A stretch of DNA of 64,000 nucleotides from Chamaea fasciata (Eukaryota; Chordata; Aves; Passeriformes; Sylviidae). Made by a program: the position numbers and the translations under genes. Of this stretch, positions 35,820 through 49,130 are shown one piece after another. The stretch is from positions 6,386,001 to 6,450,000 of the forward strand of contig JARCOQ010000002.1 in NCBI GenBank assembly GCA_029207755.1, given 5' to 3'. The notes below the pieces were generated by a model. The model was not told the DNA's origin. It did no database searches and saw only the letters and a program-made list of their open reading frames with translations. Position 1 is the first letter of the stretch. Each line of letters begins with the position of its first letter.

Positions 35820-38000
35820 ATATAAATGCAGCTATCAAAGCAACAGATCTATTCCTTTCAGCCAGAGCTTAAATTTATTTAGTGTTGCCATTTCATGACT
35901 GCAGACATTTTTGATGGAGCTTTTCATCTTTATTTTTTCAGTTAAAAAGTAATAAAGAATTGCCTCCTCTAATACTGGCTTCATTTGTGAATATGCATAA
36001 TTTATTCAGATCCTATCAATATTTGGTATTTCCCTTTGTGAGTCTTTTCAGAAAAAGTCTTTTTCCTCAAATTTTTTTCCCACAGAATTCAAACCCACCA
36101 CTTCTGGGATGTCTTAATGTCTATTAATTTCTTTAGAAGAATAATTTGCTTTATGACTTCCTGAAGTGTACTGTATACAAACATATTTTTACATCATGGC
36201 ACAGGGCAAAGAAGAAAAAGGGAGAAAAAAATACCCTTTACTTTTGGGTGAAATATGAGCCTTCAGATCCAGATGAAAATGAACATGGCAACTTATTAAT
36301 ATTAATACTAGCCTATTAGTATGTACAACATGAATATCTCAACAACTACTCATTCTCTAAGTTGATAAACCAACAATGAGTGTATCATTCTGTGAAATAC
36401 TGTAAGCCTTTAAGTGCAGGGGAAAGACACTGCAGCTGAATTATGAAACAGATTGGTTCTCTGCTAGATTTGTACTTTGCATGTTTGTGAGGATATTAAC
36501 CTCAGGATGGGAGTTGTGTGCCCCCTAATTACACACTCAGGTTATTTTGAAAAGCTTTTAATCGGACTTTCACATAACAGTGAACATGAAAAACATACAG
36601 ATAAAAAGGGGCCATGCCTTTGAATTTACATGGGCAAATAGTACTTTCAAGTCTTCAGCAGTAATTTTTTCTGTTGACATTGTAGATGTGAGGTTTATGC
36701 CATCTGGGTCAATAACCTCCTTGTTTCAAGAAAAATGGCTTCTTTTTCTGGAATGTTTAACAGACAGTGGAGGAGATTAAACAGAAGCTCTTACATAATC
36801 TTTTCATTTGTATGTTAAGAAGAGATGGACAGGATGCATATAGAATGGTATTTGTGGAATTTTTACCAAAGCTATCATTGCAATCGAAATCTGAAAATAA
36901 ATTACCTTTCCATTACCATCATTCACTCTTTTTTTCTTAAGTTTAGAAGGGTAAAGTCCTGGCTTAAGGCTTTTCAATGAACTAAAAGCATTAGGAGGAG
37001 ATAAATACAATGAGTGCAAATCCATTTTACTGCTGAAATTATTATCTTACACACTCAGTAGGAAATACTCTCCTGCCATTGTTGCAGGACTTGCCAAAAG
37101 AAATTCTGGCTCTACTGAAATTAAGAGAAAATCTTCCTTTGATGTCAGTGGGGACAGGATTACATCTTAGTGTTTGCCACCATGGATGCTAATTTTAACC
37201 CTCAGGAGAAATGTATTCACCAGTGTCCTCAAAGCAGAGCTTTGCAGTATTTATTACAGACTGTTTGCTTTCCAGCAGAGTGCTACCTTTTATTTTTCTG
37301 CCAATTCTGATTGAAAATAAATAAAATGTAAGTGAGGAATCATTAAATCTGTCATCCTTGTGGCTTCTCCTGTACTTTTAGTAGAAGACTAATGTTAGGT
37401 GGTCAGATTTTTATTAGGCAGTGAGCACTTGTATAAAATAAGATTCACCACAAGATATCACAATTAATAGATTTCTAAGAAAGTAAATTTAGCACCTTCT
37501 TAAAAAAGAAACCCAAATAGGCATGACCACTGAATAGATGTCATTTTTCTTTGAGAAATGTTGTATGAGAGTATGTTATTTGAGACTTATAACCAACAAT
37601 TTGCTGCTCTGAAGTGCAAGTGTAGATTTTAATATCCAATACCACATGTTACAAGGAATTTAGATGTTTAACTCTTAGAAGACTGGTGCATGATCATATG
37701 TTGCAGTCTAAAAATAGGGGGGGGTTTCCCTCTAGTGTAAGAGATATTGAAACTAGCGATGGTGCACAAACACCCACTGCCATCAGGTTCCTAGTGGAGT
37801 TTTCACAAAGAAGTGCAACTGTAACATTTAGTGAATAGTGACTTAAAAATCTACCCATTTAATTGCAAGCCACTCCCACAACAAAAACCTGAGTAGTGTA
37901 TTCTGTCCATCTATAGGTTTTCTTGTCTTGGGAAGTGTGTCTTTGCCCTGGAGGAACCCTGGTCTGCTCAGCAAATGTATTAAGGACTAAATTTTTTAAA
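35820..38000. other. Non-coding AT-rich DNA, no gene seen
   Basis: No recognisable repeats or coding regions. Confidence 0.55.
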
Positions 38001-38003
38001 TAT

Positions 38004-38115
38004 CAGAGAAATGTTTGAGTTAGAAGGCACCTTCAAAGATCATCTATCACAACCCCTCTGCCATGGACAAGGGAATCTTTCACTTGATCATGTTGCTCAT
38101 GTTGGCTAGTCCTTG
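38004..38115 (-). mobile_element. CR1 LINE 3'-end fragment
   Basis: The block AGAAATGTTTGAGTTAGAAG, GCACCTTCAAAGATCATCTA, then CAACCCCTCTGCCATGGACA, corresponds to the reversed CR1 end ('ttgggttggaagggacctt.aagatcatct..ccaaccccctgccatggg'). It is short and diverged. Confidence 0.75.
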
Positions 38116-38119
38116 CTGC

Positions 38120-41100
38120 GGAGATGTTGATTAATGTAACATATGAGGTATGTGTACAGATGCCCTTCCCTGATCAGAATAAGAAGGAAAAGATGGATAA
38201 AAGAGTGAATAATTAAAATTTTATTAGTGATATCGGCCACTCCTCATTTTTTAAAAAGTCTCTACATTTAAACAAAGGTCTTAGAGGTAAGAGGGAACTT
38301 TCCTTCCTCTAGTAATGAAAAGACAACTCCTGGTCCAGTAGATTTAGTGATATGAGCCACAGCTTTAACTCAGGCAGTTTTGTGGCCAGGCTGGATATGC
38401 AGATGGCCTTGGCATATGACCATGAAAGTGATGTAAATAATTTCTCATTGAATTGTAGCATCCCAAGCTGTTGCCATTTAATTGTTCTGTTTATACAAAA
38501 GTAAATGCCAGTAGAATAATTTGAACTACTGGCATGATCTTTCTGTGAGGTGCTGCTTGTTTATCAGCTGCAGATTGTTTCAGCAGTTAACTTCTGCCCC
38601 AGAAGGTCATGCACTGTTTCACCACCGCATTTGACAGGTTTATTTCAGTTTTGGTGTCTTCACAGTTTTTTGGTTTGTACAATTCTCCTTTATCTCTTTG
38701 ATCCAAAATGAATAAAATGTTTAAACTTCCTGTTTCATACTGAAATAGTGTTTGTTTTACTTAATGTAGGCCTCTCTGTAATCCTAGTGTGACAGATCAA
38801 AATAATTTTCTAACACTCTACCCAATACATGGTTTGAAAAGTTTTATGACTGTAAGCCGGGAGTTGTCCTGTGAAGCGGTAAGAAAAAATACTGTAATTT
38901 CTTCTTGCCATTGCAAAGGTGAGGTAAATGCCTTTGTGCAGATAAGTGTTCATATTTTCTACTATAAACTAAAAAACTTACCTTTTCTAGAAACGTAATG
39001 GTTTTCTGGATGGCTGTCTTCCTTTATTCTTATCTTCCATTTTTCCAGTTGTACTTTCTCTCTTAGAGTAGAATATTCTTTTTATTTTGAGAAGTCCACA
39101 TTTTCCTGTGTGTTTGCACCATGCACGTCCTACATATTTTAGATCTAATCCAGCTACACTATAAAATATGTCTTTGTATTCAGTGACACTTCACTGTAAG
39201 TCACACAACTGGATCATAAGGAATATGCTGGCTAACATGCCTTTAGTGTGAAGCTAGCATAAAAGTATATGATGCAATTAATTAGGAACATATTGGAAAT
39301 ATCTTTGTGACTGGTGGATTTAAATGGCAATGAAAAGATTAGCTCCTTGGTCAAGCATCTTAATGACAAATGCTGCAATGGGACAGCGCTAAATTCTCTG
39401 ACAAGCATGCGGCAGTGCTAGAATAATGCTTTAGATGCATTTAAAAATGCAGAGGATGGACTGCAGGAAAGGGAGGCCTGAAAGAAACAGAACACAAGGA
39501 AATGCAAGTAAAAATGAAGAGCTTTTTTAAGTTTTCCACTTGACTCCTACTGCCAAAGGAATAGGCAACACTACTATTAGTATAGTTCTGATAGCATAGT
39601 TCATAACTGGTTGAACTTTAGAAACAGAATTAAAGTCATAATTCTGTTTATAGCAGTTACAGAAAAGCATTAATAAACAGAATATCACAGCAGCACTTTG
39701 TATTTGTCATCTCATATTTCCTCTCAAAGTTCTGTAATCCCGTTTGGTCTATTTGTATGTATCTTTATTTCCAGCCCTTCATATGCCTCTTACTGTGCTC
39801 ATCCTAAAAGAATCCTGGCTTTAACTGGGGAGATAGGAATTTGGTTGTAATGGTATTAATCAATTTCAGATTAAAAATGCTTAAATAAAGATATTCAGAG
39901 TTAGTAGACAAAAAACTTGTGGATAGATGAGGAACTGGATAAACAGCAAACAGCAGTGAGAAGCACCAAGGAACTAAGTGTAGGGGGAAAAACTCAGAAA
40001 AGGGTAAAGAGCTATTTAAGATCTTTAAAAACTGGCAGAGCTCATGCATATTTTTATATGGCTGGGAATAAAGGAGGAATATCCCTAAACATTAGAGCTC
40101 TGAAATTCTGGGGACTGCCTAACAGTCCAACTACATCTAAAATGGAGCTTGTAAAGTTTATGAAGAGGATTATGTGATGTGATTGTGATATTAAATAAGT
40201 GATGCTGAATAGACTTATATTCTCATAACTTCCCGTCTCTACAATAGCAATAAACATACTTTGGGGTTCTTATTCAACTGTGTATTTCTTCTTAAAACAC
40301 AAGACTCTAGTATGAATAAAAAGAAAGGAAAGAAATAGAACCAAAATTTGGAAGAGAACTTCTGTCTCCATAAGAAATCCAGACTGGAATGTTGGACAAT
40401 GTCAGTAGTAAAAGGGTTCTGGCTGCAAAGCAGTCAATTTATTGACTCATTAACAGTTCATAAAATTTAGCGCATTCCTCTGTTTCTTGTCACTGGTAAA
40501 CATATGCTCTGAATTCATAGTGGGATCTGCAGTACCATTCCATAAATATTAAAAATAGTTTTGTGATCATTACAATGAATGATCATTACAATGTGTTTCA
40601 GACCACAGTGGAATTCGGATCTTAAAGGAAAGAATGGCAAATTGTGGCAGACAAGCTGACATGATTCACGACCTACTGAACTCACTGAAACAATCCAGCA
40701 ACTCAGTGAAAGCCTACAAGAACACTTTTTTCTCATAGAATCTAAAAGCAATTTCTGATCATAAACATAATTCTAGAGGTGTGGATGAAATACACTTTTT
40801 CTCAGTATAGCGCACCACAAATGGAACCAGAGAAAAGGCATTCCCAGGATACTGATAAACGAATGCGATGATTATAGATCTTTTCAGTACAAAATAGAGT
40901 TAAGACATAAACACCATTTTATCTTGTATTAAATAGGGTCTGGTATATCTGTTACTGCCAGATTCCTCTAATTTTATTCATGTTGGAACATGGTATTTAG
41001 TTTCAGTAAGGGAATTAGACTTTCACACACAAGTTTTAAAAGTTTGTTATAAGTACGTATTGAGAAGGAAGTGAATGAATGGATTGAACTGATTACTGTG

Positions 41101-41510
41101 ATATTTCTGTTCTTTTTTATAAATGTCGTGAAATATATGGAAACAGCTCAACAATTAACACAAGAGGCAAATAAATTCCACAGTGTGATCTTTTACTTTC
41201 TCTCTTCTTCAGAAATGTGATATGGAAATTGTTTACCAGAGAATCTCCTTCTTTCTCCTTTAGCTGTGAACTTGTTTTGATGACTCCTTTTCCCAACACT
41301 CTTTGGCTGGTAGTGCCTTCAACAATTTTTAGAATAGCATCAAATGTAGTTGACAGTAGACCCCTGTATATAAAAATATGTTATGTCTCAGTTGAAAGCA
41401 TTTATTTTGGCTATCCAGTTTAAATTTGATGCAGATAAAAAGGAATAAAAAGTCATTTTATGTGCAGACTTGACACTTGTCATATTATAACCTCATCCAG
41501 AAACTAATTA
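38120..41510. other. Non-coding AT-rich DNA, no gene seen
   Basis: No repeat family or coding region is recognised. Open frames are short and overlap on both strands. Confidence 0.55.
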
Positions 41511-41514
41511 CCTC

Positions 41515-41720
41515 ACAGCCCTTCACTCACCCCCTGACCCCCACCACCAGTGGAATGGGGAGAAGAATCAGAAACAGAATTAAACTGTGGATTGAGATAA
41601 GAACAGTTTAATAATTGCAATAATAATAATGACAAACCAAAAAAATTGTAATGAGAAGGGAGGCAACACAGAGAGAGGAATAAAACCGAAGACAGATAAT
41701 TGATGTATAACACAATTTAT
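41515..41720. mobile_element. Avian ERV LTR-like repeat, diverged fragment
   Basis: CTTCACTCACCCCCTGACCC, then CAGTGGAATGGGGAGAAGAA, GGATTGAGATAAGAACAGTT and TAATAATTGCAATAATAATA match, in order, an LTR-type repeat I recall as abundant in bird genomes ('gttgagataagaacagtttaataattgaaataa'). It has the same landmarks and the same orientation as the copy at 46.4 kb but is more decayed. No retroviral coding sequence adjoins it. The family name and transcriptional direction are not certain. Confidence 0.6.
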
Positions 41721-41724
41721 TTTT

Positions 41725-44700
41725 TTAATATGTAAAGTAGTGGAAAATTAACTACAAATACCTGCATTTGTAGAAGCCTGTGTTTGTATAGGGAGAGATT
41801 CTACCTCATTAGTTGCATATGATAAGAGGTACTACAATTTTTGTTGCTGTTCAGTAAAAAGCTTTATATGGACGCTTTTTTTCTACTTCTAAAAAGTCCA
41901 CCTAGGGTATACAAGGAACAAAACTGTCCCCAAAATGGTTACAAAAAAAGAACGTAAGTTTTCCTGTCCAGAGTAAAAGGGACTGTGTAAACATGCAACT
42001 TCCACTTTGTCTTAATGCATCTCCATTCAGAGAGCTCTGCTACAGGCTTGGGATAACTGAGAGAATGTGCAACCAATAAAAGAGGCAAGATCACACTTGG
42101 TTAAGCTTTATTCCATTGCAGACCTGCTGCTTTCACTCGGACTTTTCATGAGATACAGCAGGATACAAACGTGAGATTGTACATATTTGCAATCAAGATA
42201 TATTCTAAGCACCTGATGTATCTAATTAAAATTTCCTGTGTGAAGTGGAATAGCAGAATTTAAATTTCCTTTCACCTAAAGGGACACCTCCATAAACACA
42301 AGGACTGAAGCCCAAATAACACTATCTATTCTGATTTCCTGTAATTAATGAGATATTATGCATCTTTCAATAATCTCTACAGACAGTTTCTATGATTACT
42401 TTTTTTTTTTCTGATCTGATTTCTCATAGAACATTCAATCTCAATTCCAAATCATAAGGAATAACATATACTTTTGGGTAATAGCTGAGTGTTTGGGACT
42501 TTTTAACAAATGGAATCGAAGCATACCACAACAACTTTTCCTTAGCTCCTATGTGCAAAGATTCATAAATGAATACTAATATTTACATCTGTTTAAAAAT
42601 CTTTACATTCAAGTTTTCTAAATTATTCCCTCAACAAACTATCTGGCAAGTCTCCACTGAACCATTCCTAGTTAGGAATGCAGAAGCTAAAGCCTGATGC
42701 AGAACTCTACCGTGTGACATGAGATGAAACAGTGCTCTCATCTCTGCTTCTGTATCTTTATAAGCATCCATGATCTTCATGAGTCATCATGCCACTGATG
42801 TCTTATTATCAGGTCACACATAGCAAAAAAAAATCCCAAATCCTCTGTAATTTTCTCCTACTGCAATGCTGTGATTTGCCAGTTTAACTGGGTTTTTTCA
42901 AATGCAAGTATTGACCACATGGACCACCTAAAGCATCATATGTGTGAAGTATTATTAGGTAGTACATAATGAAAATTATCTAACAAGATAATTAAAACAA
43001 AAATGGTCTAATACATAATTGGACATTTTTAATGTAAAACCATTTTTAATTGTTTAATTTTTTTGGTTACAGTACAGTAGTACTGACAGTATGGTTTTGA
43101 CAAAGACCTGAAATGATCAAAATATTAGCATATCTGACAGCATCTTGATAATGAAAGAAATCTCATTACAATTTAATAATTGGCATTGAAGCCAACAAGT
43201 TCAGTAAGAGGGAGGGTGTTAAAAAGCACAGGTACAGAGTAAGTCTTGGCAAAGCTGTTGGTACAGGTCAACAATAGGCAGATATACACACCAGGCATGT
43301 AATAGTGCCCAACTAATTAAATCCAGGATATTCACCAGATCCTTCAAATATACTGCCACATATTAGCAGTAGCTCCTCTTCTGGAAGTGTATTACACAGG
43401 ACAGATTGTAATAGTAAACAAATTGCCTGAATCCGTGCCTTGGTATCAGGTAACAAATAATAACTCAGTGTATGGTAGTATTGTCCTGTTCATCCAAACA
43501 CGCTGCCTGAAAAGCCACTGAACGTGTAGCTGACATCTCATTCCTTTTCCTCTCACTTTGCTTCCACATCTCAGCTCTCAGCTTCCAGCCTTGCAAATGC
43601 AGTTAACCATATGTCGTGTTATTACCCACAAACTACATCGCTTTTATTTCAAAAAGCTGCATGGAGTTTGGAGATAAAACAAAAACTATTTTTGAAACAA
43701 GAAATCAACCTAATTAAAGCAATCTTATGTCTTTGCTTTGACTTCTCAATACTGTGAGAAAAATGGAAAGATATCCTTTCTGTGTTTTGGATGTTTTTAA
43801 CACCATCCTGATCCCATGCATGGTGCAAGCAAGTGTATCAAGTGATCTATACCTACTATTACTTTCTAAATAAGTAAATGAATCACTTATTATGCATCAG
43901 ATGTAAACAGGTTGTTTTTACTTGTCATACTACAATTAGTGGCTTTATAATACATAGTACTGTCATTCACAGCAGTAATACTAAAAAACTCAGCTTTGAC
44001 TGAAATATATCTATAAAGGCACAGCCGAAATGATAACAATAGAAAAAGTTGACAAGATCATCTAGTTAAAACTAGAATGTAGTGGTAGTTTCTATTCTCT
44101 CAGCAGACATATAGGACTAGGTTTTTTAAAGCTCTCTGTTTCATTTTTAGATGGATAGTTAGTCACACGCCATGCCAATTCTGAGAATTCATTAAAGAAG
44201 CATGACTGACCTTCTGATACTCTCCATGGAGGCAAGAGACTGTTCTGCAGCCAGGAATTGCCAGTGTTCAGGGTCACACTCTCTGTACTCCCATTCCAGT
44301 GGGTAAACCTGCAATAGGAGCATTGTGGCACTTCTGAAAACATGCCAGTAAAGTAATCCAAACAAATTCCAGAACACAGACCGTTGCCATTTGCTGTTTG
44401 TATCCCACATAATTTTTCAAGCAGTCAACAAACCTCTTATCTCCTGCAGGAGGTTACACGCATTGCCAACAAAGTATTACCTGTTACCTCCACCATAACA
44501 GGCACTATAAACTCAGCCTTTATACAGGAGTATGAGCTCAGATTTCCTCAGTTTTATTTTTTTGTGTGTGTGACTTGTGCAGTGAAAAGGACTGCCTGTT
44601 CATTCAGCTTATAAGACTTCTAAGGAACTGTGTTCTATCCATCAAAAACTGGAAAAATGCCTTGTGGGAGAGGGTCAGTTTCTTCAGAAGAAAGGGGGAT

Positions 44701-46350
44701 GAGTAAATTTACCTGGCCATACTTAATAAGAGGCTTTCTGTTGGTGTGCTTTCTCTTAGAGTTGTTGCCCTCAAAATAAAGACTAGCATTTGAAAATTCT
44801 GCTAATTATCCCACTGGTATATTTAAAGTAGATTCTCAAGTAAATACAACATTTTAGAAATTAGTTATTTAAGGAATTTTAATATAGAAGTACTTTCAGA
44901 CACATAAAGTAACAAACTTCAGCAAGAGTCTAGGAAAAAAGAATCACAGTGGAATCTGAAAAGGACAGGAGCTGGCACAGCAAGGTAAGAGGCATTTATT
45001 AGCGGAGGAGAAGTTTTCTTAGAACCTCAGCAGAAGAATTTCAGGTCATTCTGATAAACTACAAGAACACTGGCAAAGCTGTTCCTTGTTTTCCCAGGAT
45101 CTGAAGGACCCTGCTTTGGAGCTCAGTATTGTCGTAGATCTAAACCCACATTCCTGCTAAATTGTGTTTCACTACTCGTGAAATATCTGTTCAAAAAACC
45201 ACTGCTATCTACTAAACAGATCACAGAGCTAGGTGAAATTAATTCCCTCTTCAAAATGCCAAAACTCATCTATTCTTGAAAATATCTACAGGCAATAAGA
45301 GCTGTTTGATTTTCTTCCATGCACATATACGTTTTTGAGAATTCATATTTATTATATTTATAATATAAAATCTAAGTATATGTGAATATAGACACCTGGA
45401 TTTTTTAAAATTATTTTTATTTTTCCCCTCCCATCATTGCCTGTTATACTGAACCCCGAAGAATGGACGATCCTAGAAATTATCTAGTTTTTTTAATTTT
45501 AATACTTCTTTTCTTTTTTTGGAGAAATGCCAGTTATAAAATTAAACCACAATGTATACAACTTGTTATGTACTGCTAAATCTGGGATGGTATTAAAAAG
45601 GCAACAAAAATGAAATTCATAAAACCCTTTAAGTTTCTGACTGAGAGCAAATGTGGAGATTATGGACCTTCATTGCCCTTATTGAATAACATGTAAGGTA
45701 GAGGGAAAAAAGGTTTTCTGGGAAAAAAAAAAAAAAAGTTCTTCCCCAAAATGTATAGTTAAAGAAAAGGCTTAGTTAAAGCAAAGGGAAAAATACCCGA
45801 AAGAAATCTGAAAAACCCAACTTAACAAACCAAAAAGCCCCACAAGGGGAAAAAAAATTGCTTCATCATTTGTTTATGATGCACAGACAGAAACACTGAT
45901 TCCAGTGAAGGGAGAAAGCGGGATAAGGACTGGGTGAAGCTGAAGCTGGTTTGAGGTGTTTGTGAGTGACAGCTCTACAGGACAGCTTTGGCTAGAAATC
46001 CTAATCCATCTTCCCTTTCCCTTTGCTGCTAATTTTCTTGGCCATCTGCAAGCCTGCTTAATTCACTAAAATCACAGAAAATTATCCAACCATAAAGAAA
46101 CAAAAGTTGCTTGTTTTTAATTTTTTGCCTTCCGATTTTAGTGCCTTAGATTTGTTCAGTCAAGGGGAGGAAGTAAGGCTGTGTAGCTAGAAGGAAAGGG
46201 AGAAATGATCCAGGAATTAAGTGCTGGGAAAGGGAAAGAAATGTTGCTAGACTGTTCTCTGTAGGGACAAGATGCTAATCAGCTCATTGTCCTGTGGAGG
46301 GTAGGCTCAGAGTGGATAAGGTGATGTGAACTTAAGCTCAAGCTTAATAA
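41725..46350. other. Non-coding AT-rich DNA, no confirmed gene
   Basis: No clear repeat family. One exon-like ORF on the minus strand at 44211-44308 is listed separately as a weak candidate. Confidence 0.55.
44211..44308 (-). other. Weak candidate internal exon (unconfirmed)
   Basis: On the minus strand, ATGCTCCTATTGCAG could serve as an acceptor and AAG|GTCAGT as a donor, bounding 98 nt. One open frame reads VYPLEWEYRECDPEHWQFLA and continues to the donor. A second frame is also open across the interval. The peptide looks protein-like (W/E/Y-rich, no simple repeats) but matches nothing I know. Two open frames at once weakens the case. Confidence 0.12.
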
Positions 46351-46353
46351 CCT

Positions 46354-46700
46354 TGTCATGATTTAACCCCAGCCTGCAACTGAGTCCCACCCAGCTTCTC
46401 ACTCATTCCATCCCCAGCAGGACGCGGGAGAGAACTGGAGAGTAAAAGTAGAGAAAACTCCTGGGTTGAGATAAAGGCAGTTTAATGGGGAGGGCAAAAG
46501 CCACACACACAAGCAAAGCAAAACAAGGATACTGCTTCCCATCGGCAGGCATGTGTTCAGCCACGCTAAATTGGCAAAAAAATAATCCAGGCTAAAAACA
46601 CATGCTTTAGCTACGTAAGGAAACCTGGGGACTGTGTGATCAGGATCATGTTCCAGGAAGACAAAAGCCTGGGAAAGAGGAGGGAGATCCTTCACTTGCA
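46354..46700. mobile_element. Avian ERV LTR-like repeat (solo, partial)
   Basis: It starts with TG at TGTCATGATTTAACCCCAGC. It continues with landmarks of the same avian LTR family: TCTCACTCATTCCATCCCCA, GGGAGAGAACTGGAGAGTAA, GGGTTGAGATAAAGGCAGTT, TAATGGGGAGGGCAAAAGCC, AAGCAAAGCAAAACAAGGAT and CTGCTTCCCATCGGCAGGCA. The 3' part fades out after about 46.65 kb, so no CA end or target-site duplication could be fixed. There is no internal retroviral sequence, so this is a solo LTR or a fragment. A 98-codon minus-strand frame inside it is not a gene. Confidence 0.75.
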
Positions 46701-46886
46701 GTGGTGGTAAGGAAGCAAATCAGCTCCCTCGTAACATGTAACATCACCCTCAAAGTGACAAAGGAATTCTAAATAGAAACAAAGAGACTTAGTTGACTAT
46801 CCCTGAGCATGAGACCATCATATTGTGCATTAATACATATATTCTCCAATCTATTCTTTTGTAAAACCAGTTATTCATACAGCATG

Positions 46887-46938
46887 AACTGTTAACTGTT
46901 CTTAACGTTAACTGTAAACTGTCAACAGTTTCTAACTG
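46887..46938. promoter_or_regulatory. Cluster of AACTG (Myb-type) motifs
   Basis: Five AACTG on the plus strand (starting at 46887, 46894, 46910, 46917 and 46934) and one CAGTT (46926) fall within 52 bp, with another CAGTT at 46868. Spacing of 7 and 16 bases hints at short tandem duplication. AACTG is the core of Myb recognition sites, but no binding can be claimed. Confidence 0.3.
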
Positions 46939-47324
46939 TCGAAAGTGCAAGCCAGGACACTTTTATGAAAACCTTTTTAGACATATAACAGATAGAAACA
47001 AGGATTTAAAGAACAATTTAAATATGTATTGCTGCTACTCTCAGCAGTTTGTAACTGAGCAAGTAAAGGACAGTTTATGCCCATTTCCTAAAATGCAGGA
47101 TTTCTTCCCCCCAGCATTTTGGTCTTTTAAATGAATTTATCATGAAGTGCAGGATAAATGCCATTAGCATTCACTTTCAACAAAGAAACGAGTTTGTTGC
47201 TGTCTACATTCATTTAATTTATTACTCCAAGCAGAGACTGCACCATACTGATTCCTGGTAGACACAGAGCGATTTCTCCATACTAGGGAAGTATTTTGCC
47301 CTTAAGAAATGATGTGTGGTTATT

Positions 47325-47358
47325 ATAAAAAAAAAAAAAAAAGAAAAAAGAAAAAAAA
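47325..47358. repeat. A-rich tract
   Basis: A run of about 17 A followed by GAAAAAAGAAAAAAAAGG. Confidence 0.9.
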
Positions 47359-48801
47359 GGATATTGATCTTTAGAGCAGCAATCTTCATATAGAAAAGCA
47401 AACCTACAGAGTAACTACTTGCTTGAAGAAGAACTTGGCTTTATGTACAGTCCTCAAGCCCAGCTTAGGGGACCGGTGAAGGGTGAGTGTCCATAGGCTC
47501 TGAGAACTATCCTGAAATAGAAACTAATTATCCCACAGATGTAAAATAAAATAATTTAAAACCAGCATCTGGGATAATCGCAAGAATTTACTACAGCATG
47601 TGACAGCAACAATCCTTTGGAACATTTCTGAGTTTGTGTTGATCATCATACCTTATTTTTAGATCACATAGAAAACCTTTTTTTTTTTTGCAGGGCTCTC
47701 AGAAAGTACTGAGTAAAGAAAAAGCAGTAGGAAAAAAGGTATTAGGTGCACCCCTAATGAAATCAGTCAATAGCACCATAGCTTTCTTAAAAATAGGATT
47801 TTCACTCCTCATTTCTCTGTATGAACAAGCTGACAGACAGCCTGGGGCAGCTGAAGTCACAGAGGGGAGCTTTGAGATAGTTCAAACTGTGCAGGTAAAA
47901 TATTCCTTTTGCTTTCAGTGGGGTGTGTATTTTAATTTCATTTTATTTTTAGTGGGCTAGCTTCTTTAAAAAATTGGTCATAGGACTACACAAGAAAAAT
48001 AAAGATATTTTTAAGTACGTGGCAGAAAACAGCCAAGGTATGCCCTTTTTTTCCCTTCCAGTTCAGCTGACCATGAAGGCAATGAGCAAATAACTGCTAA
48101 AAGAAATTAATCAGGAAATACAAAATCAATTTGCAAGGTATGACTCTTATTTTACCATATCCATGTGCTTTTTAGTTTAGCCATGGTTAATTCTATTTAA
48201 GTGAGGTGTTTAAATACATATATGTATGCAGAGAATGAGGGGATAACACAACCAGTAATAGTGTGTAACTAATTTCTAAGGTAGAGACCTTTGCATGTCT
48301 AAAATATATAACATGCACACCCCGAAAATTACAATATATTAGAGATTACATCTCTTCATTGTCTGTGAGTGATATATTAGCAGTACACTCCATTTTCACC
48401 TCTCAGAGGTTGCTGTAGGATCATTAAAGTTTCCTCTCTATCTGTGAATCAAAGCCAGACTACGCTAATTTTGTTTTTCAGGTCCATCCCATAGTCAGAT
48501 TATAATATACTTATGAAATGTAAGACATATTTTTAGCTGGATTTTTCACATTTTCATTTTATAGAGAATAAAGTGCACTGAAGTTAGAGGGTTCTATTCA
48601 AAACTTTGAATCCCAAGTCATGATTTTCCCACAGCTTTTCCTTCTTGCTAAGCAGACTTGTCTCACATGTTTAGACTAGGCTAGGAGTTCTTAAGTAGAT
48701 TTTAACTTTTATTTAGAAGTATTACTTGGAATCATTTAAACTCAGTGAGAGGAATGGTGCAAAAAGGAAAACACTTCATGTTCAAACCTTTGTAATTGCC
48801 T

Positions 48802-49130
48802 CATGACTTCGGGGAGACCTCATTGCAGTCGAGAACTTCCTCATCAGGGACAGACTTCTCTCCGGTGCCCAGTGACAGGACCCGAGGGAACAGCTTGAAG
48901 CTGTGTAAGGGGAGGTTTAGGTTGGACTTTAGGAAAAGGTTCTTCATCCAGAGGGTGGCTAGGCACTGGAACAGGCTCCCCAGGGCAGTGGTCACAGCAC
49001 CAAGTCTGACAGTGCTCAAGAAGTGATTGGGCACTGCCGTTGGGCCCATATCCTGTGTGAGACCAGGAGTTGCATATTGATGTTCCTTGTGATCCTTTCC
49101 AACTCAGGATAGTCTGTAATTCTATGAATC
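48802..49130 (+). mobile_element. CR1 LINE 3' fragment with ORF2 C-terminal remnant
   Basis: The fragment contains the CR1 order TTCGGGGAGACCTCATTGCA, GTGACAGGACCCGAGGGAAC, GGGGAGGTTTAGGTTGGACT, GGCACTGGAACAGGCTCCCC, then a 3' end of GATCCTTTCCAACTCAGGAT followed by TAATTCTATGA. The frame still reads as the CR1 ORF2 C-terminus (pieces [20 protein letters not shown] and [12 protein letters not shown]) up to a stop near 49026. It is 5'-truncated and inactive. Confidence 0.93.

Larger units (their letters stand above)
46705..48795. other. Non-coding AT-rich DNA, no gene seen
   Basis: Includes a Myb-motif-like cluster at 46887-46938 and an A-rich tract at about 47325-47358. No coding region can be supported. 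Confidence 0.55.

Noticed and set aside
42700..42770. Possible reversed MIR core near GTGTGACATGAGATGAAACA
   Set aside because: Weak and partial word matches only, with no second landmark at the expected distance.
46399..46695. 98-codon minus-strand ORF
   Set aside because: Lies wholly inside the LTR-like repeat and has no retroviral or host protein character.
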